Assembly: GCF_024623725.1 (NCBI RefSeq)
Contig: NZ_JANKHG010000016.1
Coordinates: forward strand, 62,001 to 126,000
Source of the DNA: Limnobacter parvus
GTDB taxonomy: Bacteria; Pseudomonadota; Gammaproteobacteria; Burkholderiales; Burkholderiaceae_B
Direction: 5' to 3'
Length of the DNA stretch: 64,000 nt
Below, one piece after another: positions 25,956-35,044 of the stretch (within the stretch, counting starts at the first letter, position 1; every line of letters starts with the position of its first letter). The notes beneath the pieces were generated by a model. It was not told the DNA's origin. It saw nothing but the letters and a program-made list of their open reading frames with translations, and did no database searches. The position numbers and the translations under genes were made by a program.

Positions 25956-26729
25956 ATGCATACACACACTTCAACCAAACACGCAGGAATTTGCGTTCGC
26001 GATTTGCGCGCACGGCAGAAGGTTAGCCAATTGGATTTGGCCTTGCGCGTGGGAGTGTCACAGCGCCATTTAAGCTGCATTGAAACCGGCAAAGCCAGTG
26101 CCAGCAAGGAAATGTTGTTGGCCCTGCTGGAAGGCTTGGAAGCCCCCTTGAATATTCGCAACGAAACCCTGGTGGCGGGTGGGTTCGCCCCCTTGTTTGG
26201 AAGCAGGCCGATTGAGCACCGCGAAATGAATACCATCAACGAGGTGATCGACCTGATGTTGATGGGCCAACATGCCGCGCCTGCCATGGTGCTGGACAGT
26301 GAATGGAATCTGGTGAAATTCAACCCTGGTTTTATACGCTTGATGAACCTGCTTGAATTTGATGTGGCTGCCCTTCAAGCCACGCCCAATATATTGCTTG
26401 CCTTGACTGCGCCGGGTGGATTGGCCACGCGCCTGATCAACCCAGCTGAGGTGCTGGGCGATGTACTTCGCCGTGCACAGCGAGAGGCCTTGCATGTACC
26501 CTCGCTGCAAGCCATGTTGAATCAAATTCCACAATCCATGTTCGAAAGCAAAGTGCCTGTGGACACCAACAACCCAACCCTGGTCACCCGCTTTCAAAGT
26601 GCCGTTGGCGAGCTGCGTTTTATATCAACATTCACCACCTTTGGAGCACCTTTGGACATTACTGCGGCATCGCTGCGCATCGAGCATTTATTCCCTGCCG
26701 ATGAACAAACCCGAACGGCTTTTTCATGA
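25956..26729 (+). CDS. XRE-family transcriptional regulator with MmyB-like ligand-binding domain
   Basis: 257 residues from the ATG at 25956. The N-terminal helix-turn-helix spans about residues 10-65 (LRARQKVSQLDLALRVGVSQRHLSCIETGKAS). The C-terminal part (HAAPAMVLDSEWNLVKFNPGFIRLM) resembles the PAS-like MmyB ligand-binding domain common in this regulator group. Divergent from the membrane protein gene; its stop overlaps the following start as ATGA. Confidence 0.8.
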   Translation: MHTHTSTKHAGICVRDLRARQKVSQLDLALRVGVSQRHLSCIETGKASASKEMLLALLEGLEAPLNIRNETLVAGGFAPLFGSRPIEHREMNTINEVIDLMLMGQHAAPAMVLDSEWNLVKFNPGFIRLMNLLEFDVAALQATPNILLALTAPGGLATRLINPAEVLGDVLRRAQREALHVPSLQAMLNQIPQSMFESKVPVDTNNPTLVTRFQSAVGELRFISTFTTFGAPLDITAASLRIEHLFPADEQTRTAFS

Positions 26730-27565
26730 TGCGATTTCTGCTGATATTCATGCTGCTTGCCGTGGGTGGTTTTGCCACATGGTGGTTCATGCAAAAGCCC
26801 AGCCACAATCGCCAGTGGGCTGACGATGTTTCCCAAATGTTGCACGCTGAAGTGAATGGCGACACAGTGGTGTTGAACAATGTGCGCAACTTTGAATGGC
26901 GTACAGAAACCGATTACACACCGCGCTGGGAAACCCGTGAATACGATTTAAGCCAGTTGCAAACAGCAGACCTAGTGCTGTCGTACTGGATGGGGCCAAA
27001 GATTGCGCACACCTTGGTTTCATTCGGTTTTGCCGATGGGCGCTATCTTACTTTTTCAATCGAAATTCGCAAAGAAAAGGGCGAAGAATTTTCGCCGTGG
27101 AAAGGGTTTGTACGCCAATACGAAGCCATTTTGGTGGCTGCCGATGAAGCCGATATTATTCGCACCCGCAGCAATGCGCGTGGTGAAGATGTTTACATTT
27201 ACCGCCTGGCCATTCCGCCTGAACAATTAAAAACCCTGTTCATGGCTTACGTAGAACGCGCTAATTCGCTTGAAAAAGAGCCTGAGTTTTACAACACCCT
27301 GACCAGCAATTGCACCACGGTGGTTTACGACATCGCCAAGCAAATTGTGCCCAACCTGCCTTTGGATTATCGGCTGCTGGCCAGTGGCTATTTTGCAGAA
27401 TATGCGCATGAACAAGGGGGCTTGGTGGAAGGTTTCAGCTATGCCGAGCTTCAGGAAAAAGGCTACATTGTGCTGCGCGCGAAAGCCATTCAGCCCGGCG
27501 AAAATTTTTCAGAAGCAATTCGCCGGGGTGTGCCTGGAATGCAGCAAAGCGTGCAATCAGATTAA
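26726..27565 (+). CDS. DUF4105 (Lnb N-terminal-like) membrane-anchored protein
   Basis: 279 residues with an N-terminal membrane anchor (MMRFLLIFMLLAVGGFATWWF). The periplasmic part has features of the DUF4105 family: NVRNFEWRTETDYTPRWETREYDL, SYWMGPKIAHTLVSFGF, and NTLTSNCTTVVYDIA with Asn-Cys as a possible catalytic Cys. The family has an NlpC/P60-like fold and unknown substrate. It overlaps the regulator gene by 4 bases and ends one base before the convergent MBL gene. Confidence 0.8.
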   Translation: MMRFLLIFMLLAVGGFATWWFMQKPSHNRQWADDVSQMLHAEVNGDTVVLNNVRNFEWRTETDYTPRWETREYDLSQLQTADLVLSYWMGPKIAHTLVSFGFADGRYLTFSIEIRKEKGEEFSPWKGFVRQYEAILVAADEADIIRTRSNARGEDVYIYRLAIPPEQLKTLFMAYVERANSLEKEPEFYNTLTSNCTTVVYDIAKQIVPNLPLDYRLLASGYFAEYAHEQGGLVEGFSYAELQEKGYIVLRAKAIQPGENFSEAIRRGVPGMQQSVQSD

Positions 27566-28777
27566 TCAGCAACCACCCGCCCAGCGTGCGTCGTTGATGT
27601 TGTAGCTGCGTGCTTTCATGTAATCCACCGGGTCGCGCAGGTAGTCGACTTCAGGTGGCTTGGGCAACTTAGCCACCGCATTCAGCCAGGTACTTTCATA
27701 GGCGGCTGCACCGCCGCCTATGCCGGGGGTCCAGGCATCGTGGTGCGTGGGCAGCGCAACTTTGGGTTGAGTCAGGGCAACATAGGCCAACGCATCGCGG
27801 TAGGCGCTGGTTAGTAAACCAAAACCAACGATGGCATTCAGTTGCACGTCGACGCATTCGGGCAATTTTGTAAGGGCGTTGGCAATCGCTTCACTTTCCG
27901 CATTGCCAACTTTCATCACACCGGTTGAATCGTGCCAAAACCACGCAAAATCGCCTGCGCGGAAGTGGTAAGCCCATGTGCCCCCGGCAGGTTGACCCAC
28001 GCCGCCATCATCGCGCAATGTGCCCACAAATCGCAGTGCCTCTGCCAGGCTTGTGTTCAGGTAAGTCGGGAAGGTAAGTACATTTGGAATGTAAACCAGC
28101 GGCATGCCACCGCTTAGTAAATCCGCGGGTTCCGCAGCAGAATGGGTGTGCTGCACCACATTCACTTCGGGCAGGTCTTCCCAAATTTTGATGCTCTGCA
28201 CGGAACCAACACCCGGTGTGCTATGGTCGCCCAGGTTCAGGCAGGGAAAGGTGTTGGGTATGCCTTCGCTGGCTGCGCGTTCGCGGGCAATGTCGCACAC
28301 ATTGCTGCCGGCAACCAAAAGCGCGTTGCTTAGGCCAGCCACGTAACCTGCATCGGCCGCATGGTCAAAATGCCCGTGCCCAATGAAGATTGCTTCGGGT
28401 TGAATGGCAGCCAATTCTTCGCGGCCAATTGGCACATAGTCGGCGTGCACTCCCACAATTTCCCAAGCGTCCATCAAAAACAAATGGCCCTTCATGCTAG
28501 CAATGAAACTTGAAACACCCACCCACCAAAACTTCACCTGTTCAGGGTCCATTGCATTGGGTCCAAGAATGCGTTCGCGCGTGGCTTGCAATTCTGCGCT
28601 GGGAGTATCGGCGGCTGGCAAAGGCGCGAAGTTACTGGCCTCGAATACATTGGGGCGGGTTTCGTTGGGAGAAATGGCCATGCTGGCAGCGCTGCCTTGT
28701 TCATTGCTGCTGCCCATGCAGGCCGCTAAAAACAGTGCACAGGCCAGAAGGCCTGCGCGTGAAATAAAAGTGGTCAT
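27566..28777 (-). CDS. MBL-fold metallo-hydrolase lipoprotein
   Basis: 403 residues from the ATG at 28777 (MTTFISRAG), chosen so that LLACALFLAAC forms a proper lipobox; an upstream ATG at 28807 is possible. GHGHFDHA near residue 140 is the HxHxDH zinc motif of metallo-beta-lactamase-fold hydrolases. Further His residues (HTHSAAE, HHDAW) could complete the metal site. Predicted envelope-anchored hydrolase, substrate unknown. It lies behind the esterase gene on the same strand. Confidence 0.8.
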   Translation of the reverse strand: MTTFISRAGLLACALFLAACMGSSNEQGSAASMAISPNETRPNVFEASNFAPLPAADTPSAELQATRERILGPNAMDPEQVKFWWVGVSSFIASMKGHLFLMDAWEIVGVHADYVPIGREELAAIQPEAIFIGHGHFDHAADAGYVAGLSNALLVAGSNVCDIARERAASEGIPNTFPCLNLGDHSTPGVGSVQSIKIWEDLPEVNVVQHTHSAAEPADLLSGGMPLVYIPNVLTFPTYLNTSLAEALRFVGTLRDDGGVGQPAGGTWAYHFRAGDFAWFWHDSTGVMKVGNAESEAIANALTKLPECVDVQLNAIVGFGLLTSAYRDALAYVALTQPKVALPTHHDAWTPGIGGGAAAYESTWLNAVAKLPKPPEVDYLRDPVDYMKARSYNINDARWAGGC

Positions 28778-28829
28778 TGTTGTTGGTGTTGAATGTGTCT
28801 CCAACAACTTGTACTTCCACCTGGCTGCT

Positions 28830-29729
28830 TTAGATGCCCTTCACCAACGGCGAGAAAAACTGGATGATTTTTTGAAGGTCTTCTTTGGCTTCAGGCAAGG
28901 CCAAATTCATGGTGGGCCAAATGTGTGGCATGCCTGGGCGTGTCAGCAACTGAATGCTTCCGCCAACTTCTTGAACTGCATCACGCAAGCGCACAGAATC
29001 ATCCAGCAAGCATTCGCTTTCGCTGGCGGTCACCATCAGCGGTGGCAAGCCTTTCAGTTCGCCCAACAAGGGGGAAGCACGAGGATCGGCCGGGTCGTGG
29101 CCGCACATGTACAACTTCGCGGCGTGTTCAATCAGGTGGGCAGACAACATGCTGTCGGTTTTGTCATTGCCTTGAATGGAAGGCGACAGGCGACGCATGT
29201 CGGTGGCTGGGGAAATTAGCAGGCCACCATGCACCGGTAGTTTATTTTTCACGGCATGCTGCACCACGGCCAAACTTAAATTACCACCAGCCGAGTCGCC
29301 CGCCACGAAAAATGGCTCGCCTTCCGGGGTGTCGGCCACCAAGGCCTCGAAGGCGGCGATGCAGTCGTCTAGCGGTTCTGGGAACGGGTTTTCAGGTGCA
29401 AGCCGGTAATCCACCATGAACACCCGAAACCCCAACGCATTGGCCAACGCGCCGCAAAACGGGCGGTACATGGGGGGGTGGCCAGCCACAAAACCGCCGC
29501 CGTGAATGTACAGCAGCGCACCCTTTGGATTTACCGGAATCAGCCATTCACCAGGCACGCCACCCAATGCACCTTTGATGTGTTTCAAACCTTTCGGCAC
29601 CGGCGCCAGCAGGTTGGATGCACCTGTCACCATTCGGAACCTGCGTACAAAACCTGCGCCATTGCCCTCGTAGCTTTTCAGCGCAAGACTGGCAATTTTG
29701 TTCATGACTTTGGCTTGAATGGACGGCAT
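28830..29729 (-). CDS. Alpha/beta hydrolase, hormone-sensitive-lipase-type esterase
   Basis: 299 residues. HGGGFVAG (residues ~75-82) is the oxyanion-hole motif of the HSL family and GDSAGG the nucleophile elbow with catalytic Ser. The Asp probably lies in SECLLDDSVRL and the His in GMPHIW. Probably cytoplasmic esterase or lipase acting on short or medium acyl esters. Diverges from the flavin monooxygenase gene, so the pair may act in ketone or ester breakdown, as Baeyer-Villiger enzymes make esters that such hydrolases cleave. Confidence 0.85.
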   Translation of the reverse strand: MPSIQAKVMNKIASLALKSYEGNGAGFVRRFRMVTGASNLLAPVPKGLKHIKGALGGVPGEWLIPVNPKGALLYIHGGGFVAGHPPMYRPFCGALANALGFRVFMVDYRLAPENPFPEPLDDCIAAFEALVADTPEGEPFFVAGDSAGGNLSLAVVQHAVKNKLPVHGGLLISPATDMRRLSPSIQGNDKTDSMLSAHLIEHAAKLYMCGHDPADPRASPLLGELKGLPPLMVTASESECLLDDSVRLRDAVQEVGGSIQLLTRPGMPHIWPTMNLALPEAKEDLQKIIQFFSPLVKGI

Positions 29730-29765
29730 GGTGTTCCTTGTTTCCGATGAGGTGGGGTATTTATA

Positions 29766-29778
29766 GCACTGCCAGTGC
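29766..29778. promoter_or_regulatory. 13-bp palindrome in the esterase/monooxygenase divergent promoter
   Basis: GCACTG-C-CAGTGC, a perfect inverted repeat in the 177-base gap between divergent genes. Operator-like, with no regulator identified. Confidence 0.4.
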
Positions 29779-29843
29779 AGATCCGTCTAACGCCGGTTTT
29801 TTCAAACTTGATAAATTCGGACAAATCCCAAATGGAATAGTAA

Positions 29844-29859
29844 ACGCTGTTTTCAGCGT
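29844..29859. promoter_or_regulatory. Short inverted repeat before the monooxygenase
   Basis: ACGCTG-TTTT-CAGCGT, 6-bp arms with a 4-base loop, 48 bases before the monooxygenase start. Could be an operator or a leader hairpin. Confidence 0.35.
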
Positions 29860-29906
29860 CCGAAAAATCGGCACAATTGGAAAAAATATCAAAACACGGA
29901 GACACC

Positions 29907-31412
29907 ATGGCTATTTTCGACGAAGACATTTTGATCATTGGCGCAGGTTTGTCTGGCATCAGTGCCGCATGCCACTTAAAGAAGGAATGCCCCAATCGAA
30001 ATTTCACCATTCTTGAGCGCCGCACCACCATTGGCGGCACTTGGGACCTTTTCCGCTACCCTGGTATTCGTTCCGATTCCGACATGTTCAGTTTCGGTTT
30101 CAAGTTCAAGCCCTGGAAGAATGCGCATTTCTTTTCCCAGGGCAATGACATTCGCAGCTATGTTCACGAAGCGGCCACTGAAAACAAAGTGTTCGACCAC
30201 ATTCGTTTTCAGCGCAAGGTAAGCGATGCGAATTGGGACAGCGTAGCCCAGCGCTGGGTAATCAACGTGGTGAATGAAGCGACTGGCGAACCTGAGCAGT
30301 ACCGCGCCAAATTCATGATGGCGTGTGCGGGTTATTACAATTACGACCAAGGTTACCGCCCCGACTTCCCGGGCGAAAGCAATTTCAAAGGCCAGATTAT
30401 TCACCCCCAACACTGGCCTGAAAATCTGGACTACACCGGCAGAAAAGTGGTGGTAATTGGCAGTGGCGCAACCGCGGTTACGCTGATTCCCAGCATGGCC
30501 GAGAAGGTAGAGCACATCACCATGTTGCAGCGCTCGCCTTCCTATATTTTCTCGCTGCCTTCTGTTGATGCGCTCACCAAAGTGTTGCAAAAAACTTTGC
30601 CCTCCAAGTTGGCTTACAAGCTGAACCGTACACGCACCATTGGCTTGGCGCACTTCATGTTCAAGGCCAGCAAAAGCAAACCGGAGGTAGTACGCCGCTT
30701 TTTGATCGCCATGATGCGCCGGCAGTTAAAAGGCTCAAAAGTGGATATCAAGCACTTCACGCCCAACTACATGCCTTGGGATCAACGTTTGTGCCTGGTG
30801 CCCGACGGCGATTTTTTCAAAGCCCTGCGCAGCGGCAAAGCCAGCGTGGCCACCGACACCATCAAGCAGTTTGTGCCCAATGGCATTGAATTGAATTCAG
30901 GTGAAGTGCTGGAAGCCGACATCATCGTGACTGCCACCGGTTTGAATGTGCAAATGGTGGGTGGCATGAAGATTAGCCTGGACAATGCACCAGTGAATCT
31001 GAGCGAGAAAATGTTCTACAAAAGCGCCATGCTTCAAGACCTACCGAACGCGGCGGTGGTGCTGGGTTACACCCACGCTTCATGGACCTTGAAATCAGAT
31101 TTGGTCAGTGGTTTTGTGTGCCGCCTGCTGAATTACATGGACAAGAAGGGCCATGCAGTGGCCGTGGCCAAAACTTCCGATGTGCAGCCTGTGGAAGGCT
31201 TCACCGTGCTGGGTGGTTTGAATTCAGGGTATTTGAAGCGCGTGGCCGACCAGTTACCACGCCAGGGCGAAACCCACCCCTGGCACAACCGGCAAGATTA
31301 TTACCACGATACCAAAACCCTGCTGGAAGACCCAATCGATGAGGCAGGCTTGGTGTTTGAGCCCGCCAAGGCAGCTGAGGCGGCCAAGCCCAAGTTGAAA
31401 GCGGTGGCTTAA
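29907..31412 (+). CDS. Flavin-containing (Baeyer-Villiger type) monooxygenase
   Basis: 501 residues from the ATG at 29907, supported by a GGAG at the usual distance. Motifs in order: FAD Rossmann GAGLSG, GGTWDLFRYPGIRSDSD, the Baeyer-Villiger fingerprint FKGQIIHPQHWP (FxGxxxHxxxW), and the NADPH Rossmann VVIGSGATAV. It should insert oxygen into ketones or oxidise heteroatoms using NADPH. The neighbouring divergent esterase supports a lactone/ester-forming role. Substrate unknown. Confidence 0.9.
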   Translation: MAIFDEDILIIGAGLSGISAACHLKKECPNRNFTILERRTTIGGTWDLFRYPGIRSDSDMFSFGFKFKPWKNAHFFSQGNDIRSYVHEAATENKVFDHIRFQRKVSDANWDSVAQRWVINVVNEATGEPEQYRAKFMMACAGYYNYDQGYRPDFPGESNFKGQIIHPQHWPENLDYTGRKVVVIGSGATAVTLIPSMAEKVEHITMLQRSPSYIFSLPSVDALTKVLQKTLPSKLAYKLNRTRTIGLAHFMFKASKSKPEVVRRFLIAMMRRQLKGSKVDIKHFTPNYMPWDQRLCLVPDGDFFKALRSGKASVATDTIKQFVPNGIELNSGEVLEADIIVTATGLNVQMVGGMKISLDNAPVNLSEKMFYKSAMLQDLPNAAVVLGYTHASWTLKSDLVSGFVCRLLNYMDKKGHAVAVAKTSDVQPVEGFTVLGGLNSGYLKRVADQLPRQGETHPWHNRQDYYHDTKTLLEDPIDEAGLVFEPAKAAEAAKPKLKAVA

Positions 31413-31434
31413 GGCTCAATAAGGCCCAAGTGCC

Positions 31435-31683
31435 CTAGTTGTCGCTGTCTACCCGGGTGAAGCGTTGGGTCATGCGCTCACCCACCTGCACCATTTCAAA
31501 AAATACATCCATGGGGCGTGTCCAGGCGCTGTGGGTGTCGCCACTTAATGGGCGGTACACCACCACAGGGCTTAGGTCACTTTCTTGAACGGCCTGGCAA
31601 ATCACTTCATAAAGGCCGCCTTTGTAGTGTCGGTAACGTTCACCGGGTTTTACGCTGGGTGCTTGTTCGGGTACGTGGCTCAT
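31435..31683 (-). CDS. DUF1653 family protein
   Basis: 82 residues matching the small DUF1653 fold: KPGERYRHYKGGLYEVI, VVYRPLSGDTHSAWTRP and FFEMVQ are characteristic. Cytoplasmic, function not established. Divergent from the small basic protein gene. Confidence 0.85.
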   Translation of the reverse strand: MSHVPEQAPSVKPGERYRHYKGGLYEVICQAVQESDLSPVVVYRPLSGDTHSAWTRPMDVFFEMVQVGERMTQRFTRVDSDN

Positions 31684-31713
31684 GGGCGCTCCTGACCAAT
31701 ACGAGTCAAATTT

Positions 31714-31727
31714 CTTGAATATTCAAG
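31714..31727. promoter_or_regulatory. 14-bp perfect palindrome in divergent intergenic region
   Basis: CTTGAATATTCAAG, 67 bases before the gene for the small basic protein and 31 bases before the DUF1653 start. Operator-like. Confidence 0.4.
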
Positions 31728-31780
31728 GTCATATCGTTAAACTGTACGGCTGTCTTTGAAGAATTGAAAGGAGTTTCTGA

Positions 31781-32065
31781 ATGCCTGCAACCAAGCGAGC
31801 AAGCGAGGAAACCAGCAAACCCGTGAGCAAATCCCCATTGAAAACCGCGAACAAACCAGTTGTTGCCGAGCCTGAGCAAAAGGCACGCCCAGTGGTGTCC
31901 ACACGCAAACCATCGAAAACAGCACTTTCCCCATCTGAAGTAACGCCCCTGGCCTTGCTGACACCCAGCAAGCCTGCACGCCGTCGCCGTTCCGGGGCAG
32001 CCAAGCCCAGAAAGTTGAAGGGTGCCACCACCACCTGGCCTTTCCCAACAGGCTCACGCCCTTAA
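31781..32065 (+). CDS. Small basic, disordered protein
   Basis: 94 residues, rich in Lys, Arg, Pro, Ala, Ser and Thr (KPARRRRSGAAKPRK), with no hydrophobic core; similar in composition to histone-H1-like or DNA-binding tails. AAAGGAG stands 8 bases before the ATG, which supports translation. No family recognised. Confidence 0.6.
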   Translation: MPATKRASEETSKPVSKSPLKTANKPVVAEPEQKARPVVSTRKPSKTALSPSEVTPLALLTPSKPARRRRSGAAKPRKLKGATTTWPFPTGSRP

Positions 32066-32083
32066 TAAAGTACATTCAATACT

Positions 32084-32653
32084 ATGCTGCTAATCGATAT
32101 TTTACGCTTACTGCTGGAAACAGCTGCCAGCCTGCTGACTTTCTGCCTGTTGTTGCGCGCACTCATGCAATGGGTGCGTATTCACCCAAGCAACCCCTTG
32201 TCGCCTTTCATTTTTTCCATGACAGACTGGTTGGTGAAGCCGCTGCGCAAGGGCGTACCCGGCTATGGCGGCATTGATTGGGCGTCAATTTTTGCAGCAT
32301 TTGTGGTGTCGTTCGTGCTGCACATTGTGCTGGTGCTGATTACCGTTGGCTTGTCTACGGGTGGGCCGGGCGTGGGTTCGCTCATTACCCTGACCATTCC
32401 AATCGCGATTTTCTGGGTGCTGCGCAACGTGGCCTATCTGCTGATGGGCATTGTGCTGATTCAGGTTATTTTAAGTTGGGTGAATCCGTTTTCGCCCATC
32501 GCTTCAATTTTGAACGAGCTTTCTCGCCCATTCCTGGAGCCCTTGCGCCGAGTGTTGCCGACCATTGGGAATGTCGACTTGTCGCCTTTGGCATTCCTGC
32601 TGATTTTGCAAATCATCATGATGGTACTGCAAAGCTTGATGCCCGGCTTCTAA
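32084..32653 (+). CDS. YggT family integral membrane protein
   Basis: 189 residues with two YggT repeats: each has a hydrophobic helix and a conserved WVRIHPSNPLSPFIF or SWVNPFSPIASILNELSRPFLEPLRR segment. Inner-membrane protein; the family is linked to osmotic shock tolerance and membrane or cell-shape maintenance, with no defined biochemical role. Followed by a terminator. Confidence 0.9.
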   Translation: MLLIDILRLLLETAASLLTFCLLLRALMQWVRIHPSNPLSPFIFSMTDWLVKPLRKGVPGYGGIDWASIFAAFVVSFVLHIVLVLITVGLSTGGPGVGSLITLTIPIAIFWVLRNVAYLLMGIVLIQVILSWVNPFSPIASILNELSRPFLEPLRRVLPTIGNVDLSPLAFLLILQIIMMVLQSLMPGF

Positions 32654-32681
32654 GCGAATCAGTGTTCGCTTGTGTATAAAA

Positions 32682-32710
32682 AAGAGCACCTTGAACAGGT
32701 GCTCTTGTTG
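32682..32710. terminator. Bidirectional intrinsic terminator
   Basis: AAGAGCACCT, loop TGAAC, AGGTGCTCTT: a perfect 10-bp stem with A/T-rich flanks on both sides, between yggT (+) and the glycine-zipper gene (-). Confidence 0.8.
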
Positions 32711-32732
32711 TTTTCAGTTGTTGTATTTGAAG

Positions 32733-33212
32733 TTAGCGGGTAACCCGTGAAGTACCGCCACTGCTAACAATTCGTACCCGGTCACCGGGGCGGAACTGGT
32801 CGTCAGCGTCTTGCACATAGGCACGCAGGGTGCCGTTGTCCATGCGCACGGTTATTTCAAGGCCTGCACGGGTGGACGCATTGCGTTCAACTGCCTGCCC
32901 TGCCAAGCCGCCTGCAACAGCGCCCAATACCGCGCCAACTGCCCGGCCACTGCCACCGCCCACATTGCTACCAGCGATACCGCCAACAATGCCGCCTGCT
33001 GCTGTGCCCACATTGTTTGTGTCGCCCTGAATGGTTACATTGCGCACACTTTCAACAACGCCTTGTTCCACAATTTGCGCCCTGCGGGTTTCACCTTCGC
33101 GGTACACCTGCCCGGAACTGCTTTGCGTGGCACAGCCTGCTGCAAGCGCAGAGAGTGCAATCAAGGCCACTGCGCCGGTGCTTCTAAAACTGAATTGAAC
33201 TGATTTGGCCAT
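32733..33212 (-). CDS. Glycine-zipper 2TM lipoprotein (SlyB/PcpY-like)
   Basis: 159 residues with a lipobox (ALSALAAGC) and a glycine-zipper segment (AAGGIVGGIAGSNVGG and AVGAVLGAVAGGLAGQA) near residues 70-110, typical of the SlyB/PcpY outer-membrane lipoprotein group. The C-terminal domain is a small beta fold (MDNGTLRAYVQDADDQFRPGDRVRI). Likely outer-membrane integrity. Confidence 0.85.
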   Translation of the reverse strand: MAKSVQFSFRSTGAVALIALSALAAGCATQSSSGQVYREGETRRAQIVEQGVVESVRNVTIQGDTNNVGTAAGGIVGGIAGSNVGGGSGRAVGAVLGAVAGGLAGQAVERNASTRAGLEITVRMDNGTLRAYVQDADDQFRPGDRVRIVSSGGTSRVTR

Positions 33213-33230
33213 GATTTATATCCTTTCAAG

Positions 33231-34187
33231 TTACCAGGGTTTGTGGCCGAAAGCGGCTTCAAATCTGGATGCAATGTCTTCCCGGCTGTGTTGGTAAGTT
33301 TGTGGGCCTTTGACTGCAATTTTCAAGGAGCCCATTAAACTTGCCAGTTTTGCCGCGTTCACTATGCCAAGGCCTTCTGTAAGGCCGTAAAGCAAGCCAC
33401 CGCGGTACGCATCGCCGCAGCCAGTTGGGTCGGCAATCCGTTCTGCTTTAACGCATGGTATATCGTGTCGTTGACCCTGTGCGTACACCCAGCTGCCCTC
33501 CGCACCGCGCGTTACCACCAGTGCTTCCAGCTTGTCTGCAATTTGTTCAAGCGTTAGCCCGGTGCGGTCGCACAACATCTTCGCTTCATAGTCATTGACC
33601 GCTGCGTAGGTCGCAAGTTCAAGAAATCGGTCCAGTTCGGGTTTGCCGAACATGGGCAAGCCTTGGCCCGGGTCGAATACAAACGGAATGCCCGCTTCTG
33701 CAAATTGCTCGGCGTGTTGCATCATGCCGTCGCGGCCATCGGGGGCGATGATACCCAAGGCCAGCGCGCCCGCATCGCTGATTTTATTCAAATGCGAATG
33801 GCTCATGGCACCGGGGTGAAATGCGGTAATCTGGTTGTCGTCCAAGTCGGTGGTAATGAAGGCTTGGGCAGTGAATTCGTCGCCGATCTGTTTAATACAG
33901 GTGGTTTCAATCCCCAAAGTTTGAAGGCGTTGAAAGTAGCCGCCCGCATCGTGGCCAATTGTGGCCATGGGCACGGGTTTGCCGCCCAACATGTTCAAGC
34001 TGTAGGCAATGTTACCTGCGCAGCCGCCCCAGTCTTTCCGCAGGCTGGGCACCAGAAAAGCCACATTCAGAATGTGAACCTGGTCGGGCAAAATTTGGTC
34101 TTTGAAACGGCCTTCAAACACCATGATGGTGTCGAACGCGATTGAGCCGCAAATTAAAACGCGCTTGGTGTTTGTTGGGGTATTCAT
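33231..34187 (-). CDS. PfkB-family carbohydrate/nucleoside kinase
   Basis: 318 residues with the ribokinase-like fold. WGGCAGNIAYSLNMLGG is the N-terminal substrate-binding signature and DPTGCGDAYRGGLLYG the C-terminal one with catalytic Asp. Overall features suit the adenosine-kinase-like subgroup, but the substrate cannot be fixed from sequence. On the same strand as the prmA group, 51 bases downstream. Confidence 0.85.
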   Translation of the reverse strand: MNTPTNTKRVLICGSIAFDTIMVFEGRFKDQILPDQVHILNVAFLVPSLRKDWGGCAGNIAYSLNMLGGKPVPMATIGHDAGGYFQRLQTLGIETTCIKQIGDEFTAQAFITTDLDDNQITAFHPGAMSHSHLNKISDAGALALGIIAPDGRDGMMQHAEQFAEAGIPFVFDPGQGLPMFGKPELDRFLELATYAAVNDYEAKMLCDRTGLTLEQIADKLEALVVTRGAEGSWVYAQGQRHDIPCVKAERIADPTGCGDAYRGGLLYGLTEGLGIVNAAKLASLMGSLKIAVKGPQTYQHSREDIASRFEAAFGHKPW

Positions 34188-34238
34188 GTGATGCTGTCCA
34201 ATATATTTGTAAAAAGGGTCGGCTTGTTTTAGTTCGCC

Positions 34239-35039
34239 TTAGTCCACTTGCGGGCCGTGGTCGTATATCGACAATCGAAAGCCAGTGGCTGCACTTTCTG
34301 GCAGTTGCTCATTCAACTCGCTCAGATTCAAGTATGCCAGTACTTCCACTGTTTTTTGCCCGGGAATCAGCGATGCTTCGCCGGCGGCGCCTTCATTGCG
34401 CACTTGGTAGTCGCTTGGCGCAATTGATTTGCTGGCCAGCACCAATCCCTGCGGGTCGAGCAAGTCGACTTTCAGATAAGGCCAATTGCTTGGCAGTGGT
34501 TGCTGGTTGCGAAGGGTTAGGTCTACGCGCATATTGTGTTCGTCAAGCGCTTGCAGGCCGCTGCCCTCTACAGCCAATGCCTGTGTGGCCGGGCTTGAGA
34601 ACATGTGTTGTATGCTTGGGCCGGCATTGTTGATGGCGCTGGCCAATGCCGGGCTTTCCAGCAAAAGTGTGGTGCGCTGCCACCACAGGGTTTGCAGGCC
34701 CAGTAAAACCAAAACCCCAACACACGCCGCCTTGATAATCGGGCTGCCTTGGTCAAAATTAAACAGGGATTTGGCGGGCGCTTTACTGGCGAACAAGTCT
34801 TCTGAACCAGTGCCATCGCCGCCGGTTAAATTGTGGTCGCTGGTGTAAGCGCTGTTACTCTGGCTGGGGCTTAAATCGAGTTTTTGCCAGGCTTCGGTGT
34901 CTGCAGAGGTTAAATGTTCAATGCCTGAAAATACGGTTTGGCATTGTCCGCATCGTACCTTCCCTTCGTGCAACTGAAGCTGGCCCGAAGTAACCTTGAA
35001 CAGAGTTTCGCAGTTGGGGCAACGGGTAGCGAGGCTCAT
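34239..35039 (-). CDS. Zinc-ribbon and DUF3426 membrane protein
   Basis: 266 residues from the ATG at 35039. An MJ0042-type zinc ribbon with two Cys pairs (TRCPNCETLFKV and VRCGQCQTVFSG) lies at residues 5-40. A single membrane segment (ACVGVLVLLGLQTLWW) follows near 100-120, then a C-terminal DUF3426 domain on the outer side (MRVDLTLRNQQPLP, YLKVDLLDPQGLVLAS). Commonly located beside prmA in betaproteobacteria. Function unknown. Confidence 0.85.
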   Translation of the reverse strand: MSLATRCPNCETLFKVTSGQLQLHEGKVRCGQCQTVFSGIEHLTSADTEAWQKLDLSPSQSNSAYTSDHNLTGGDGTGSEDLFASKAPAKSLFNFDQGSPIIKAACVGVLVLLGLQTLWWQRTTLLLESPALASAINNAGPSIQHMFSSPATQALAVEGSGLQALDEHNMRVDLTLRNQQPLPSNWPYLKVDLLDPQGLVLASKSIAPSDYQVRNEGAAGEASLIPGQKTVEVLAYLNLSELNEQLPESAATGFRLSIYDHGPQVD

Positions 35040-35044
35040 TGCTT

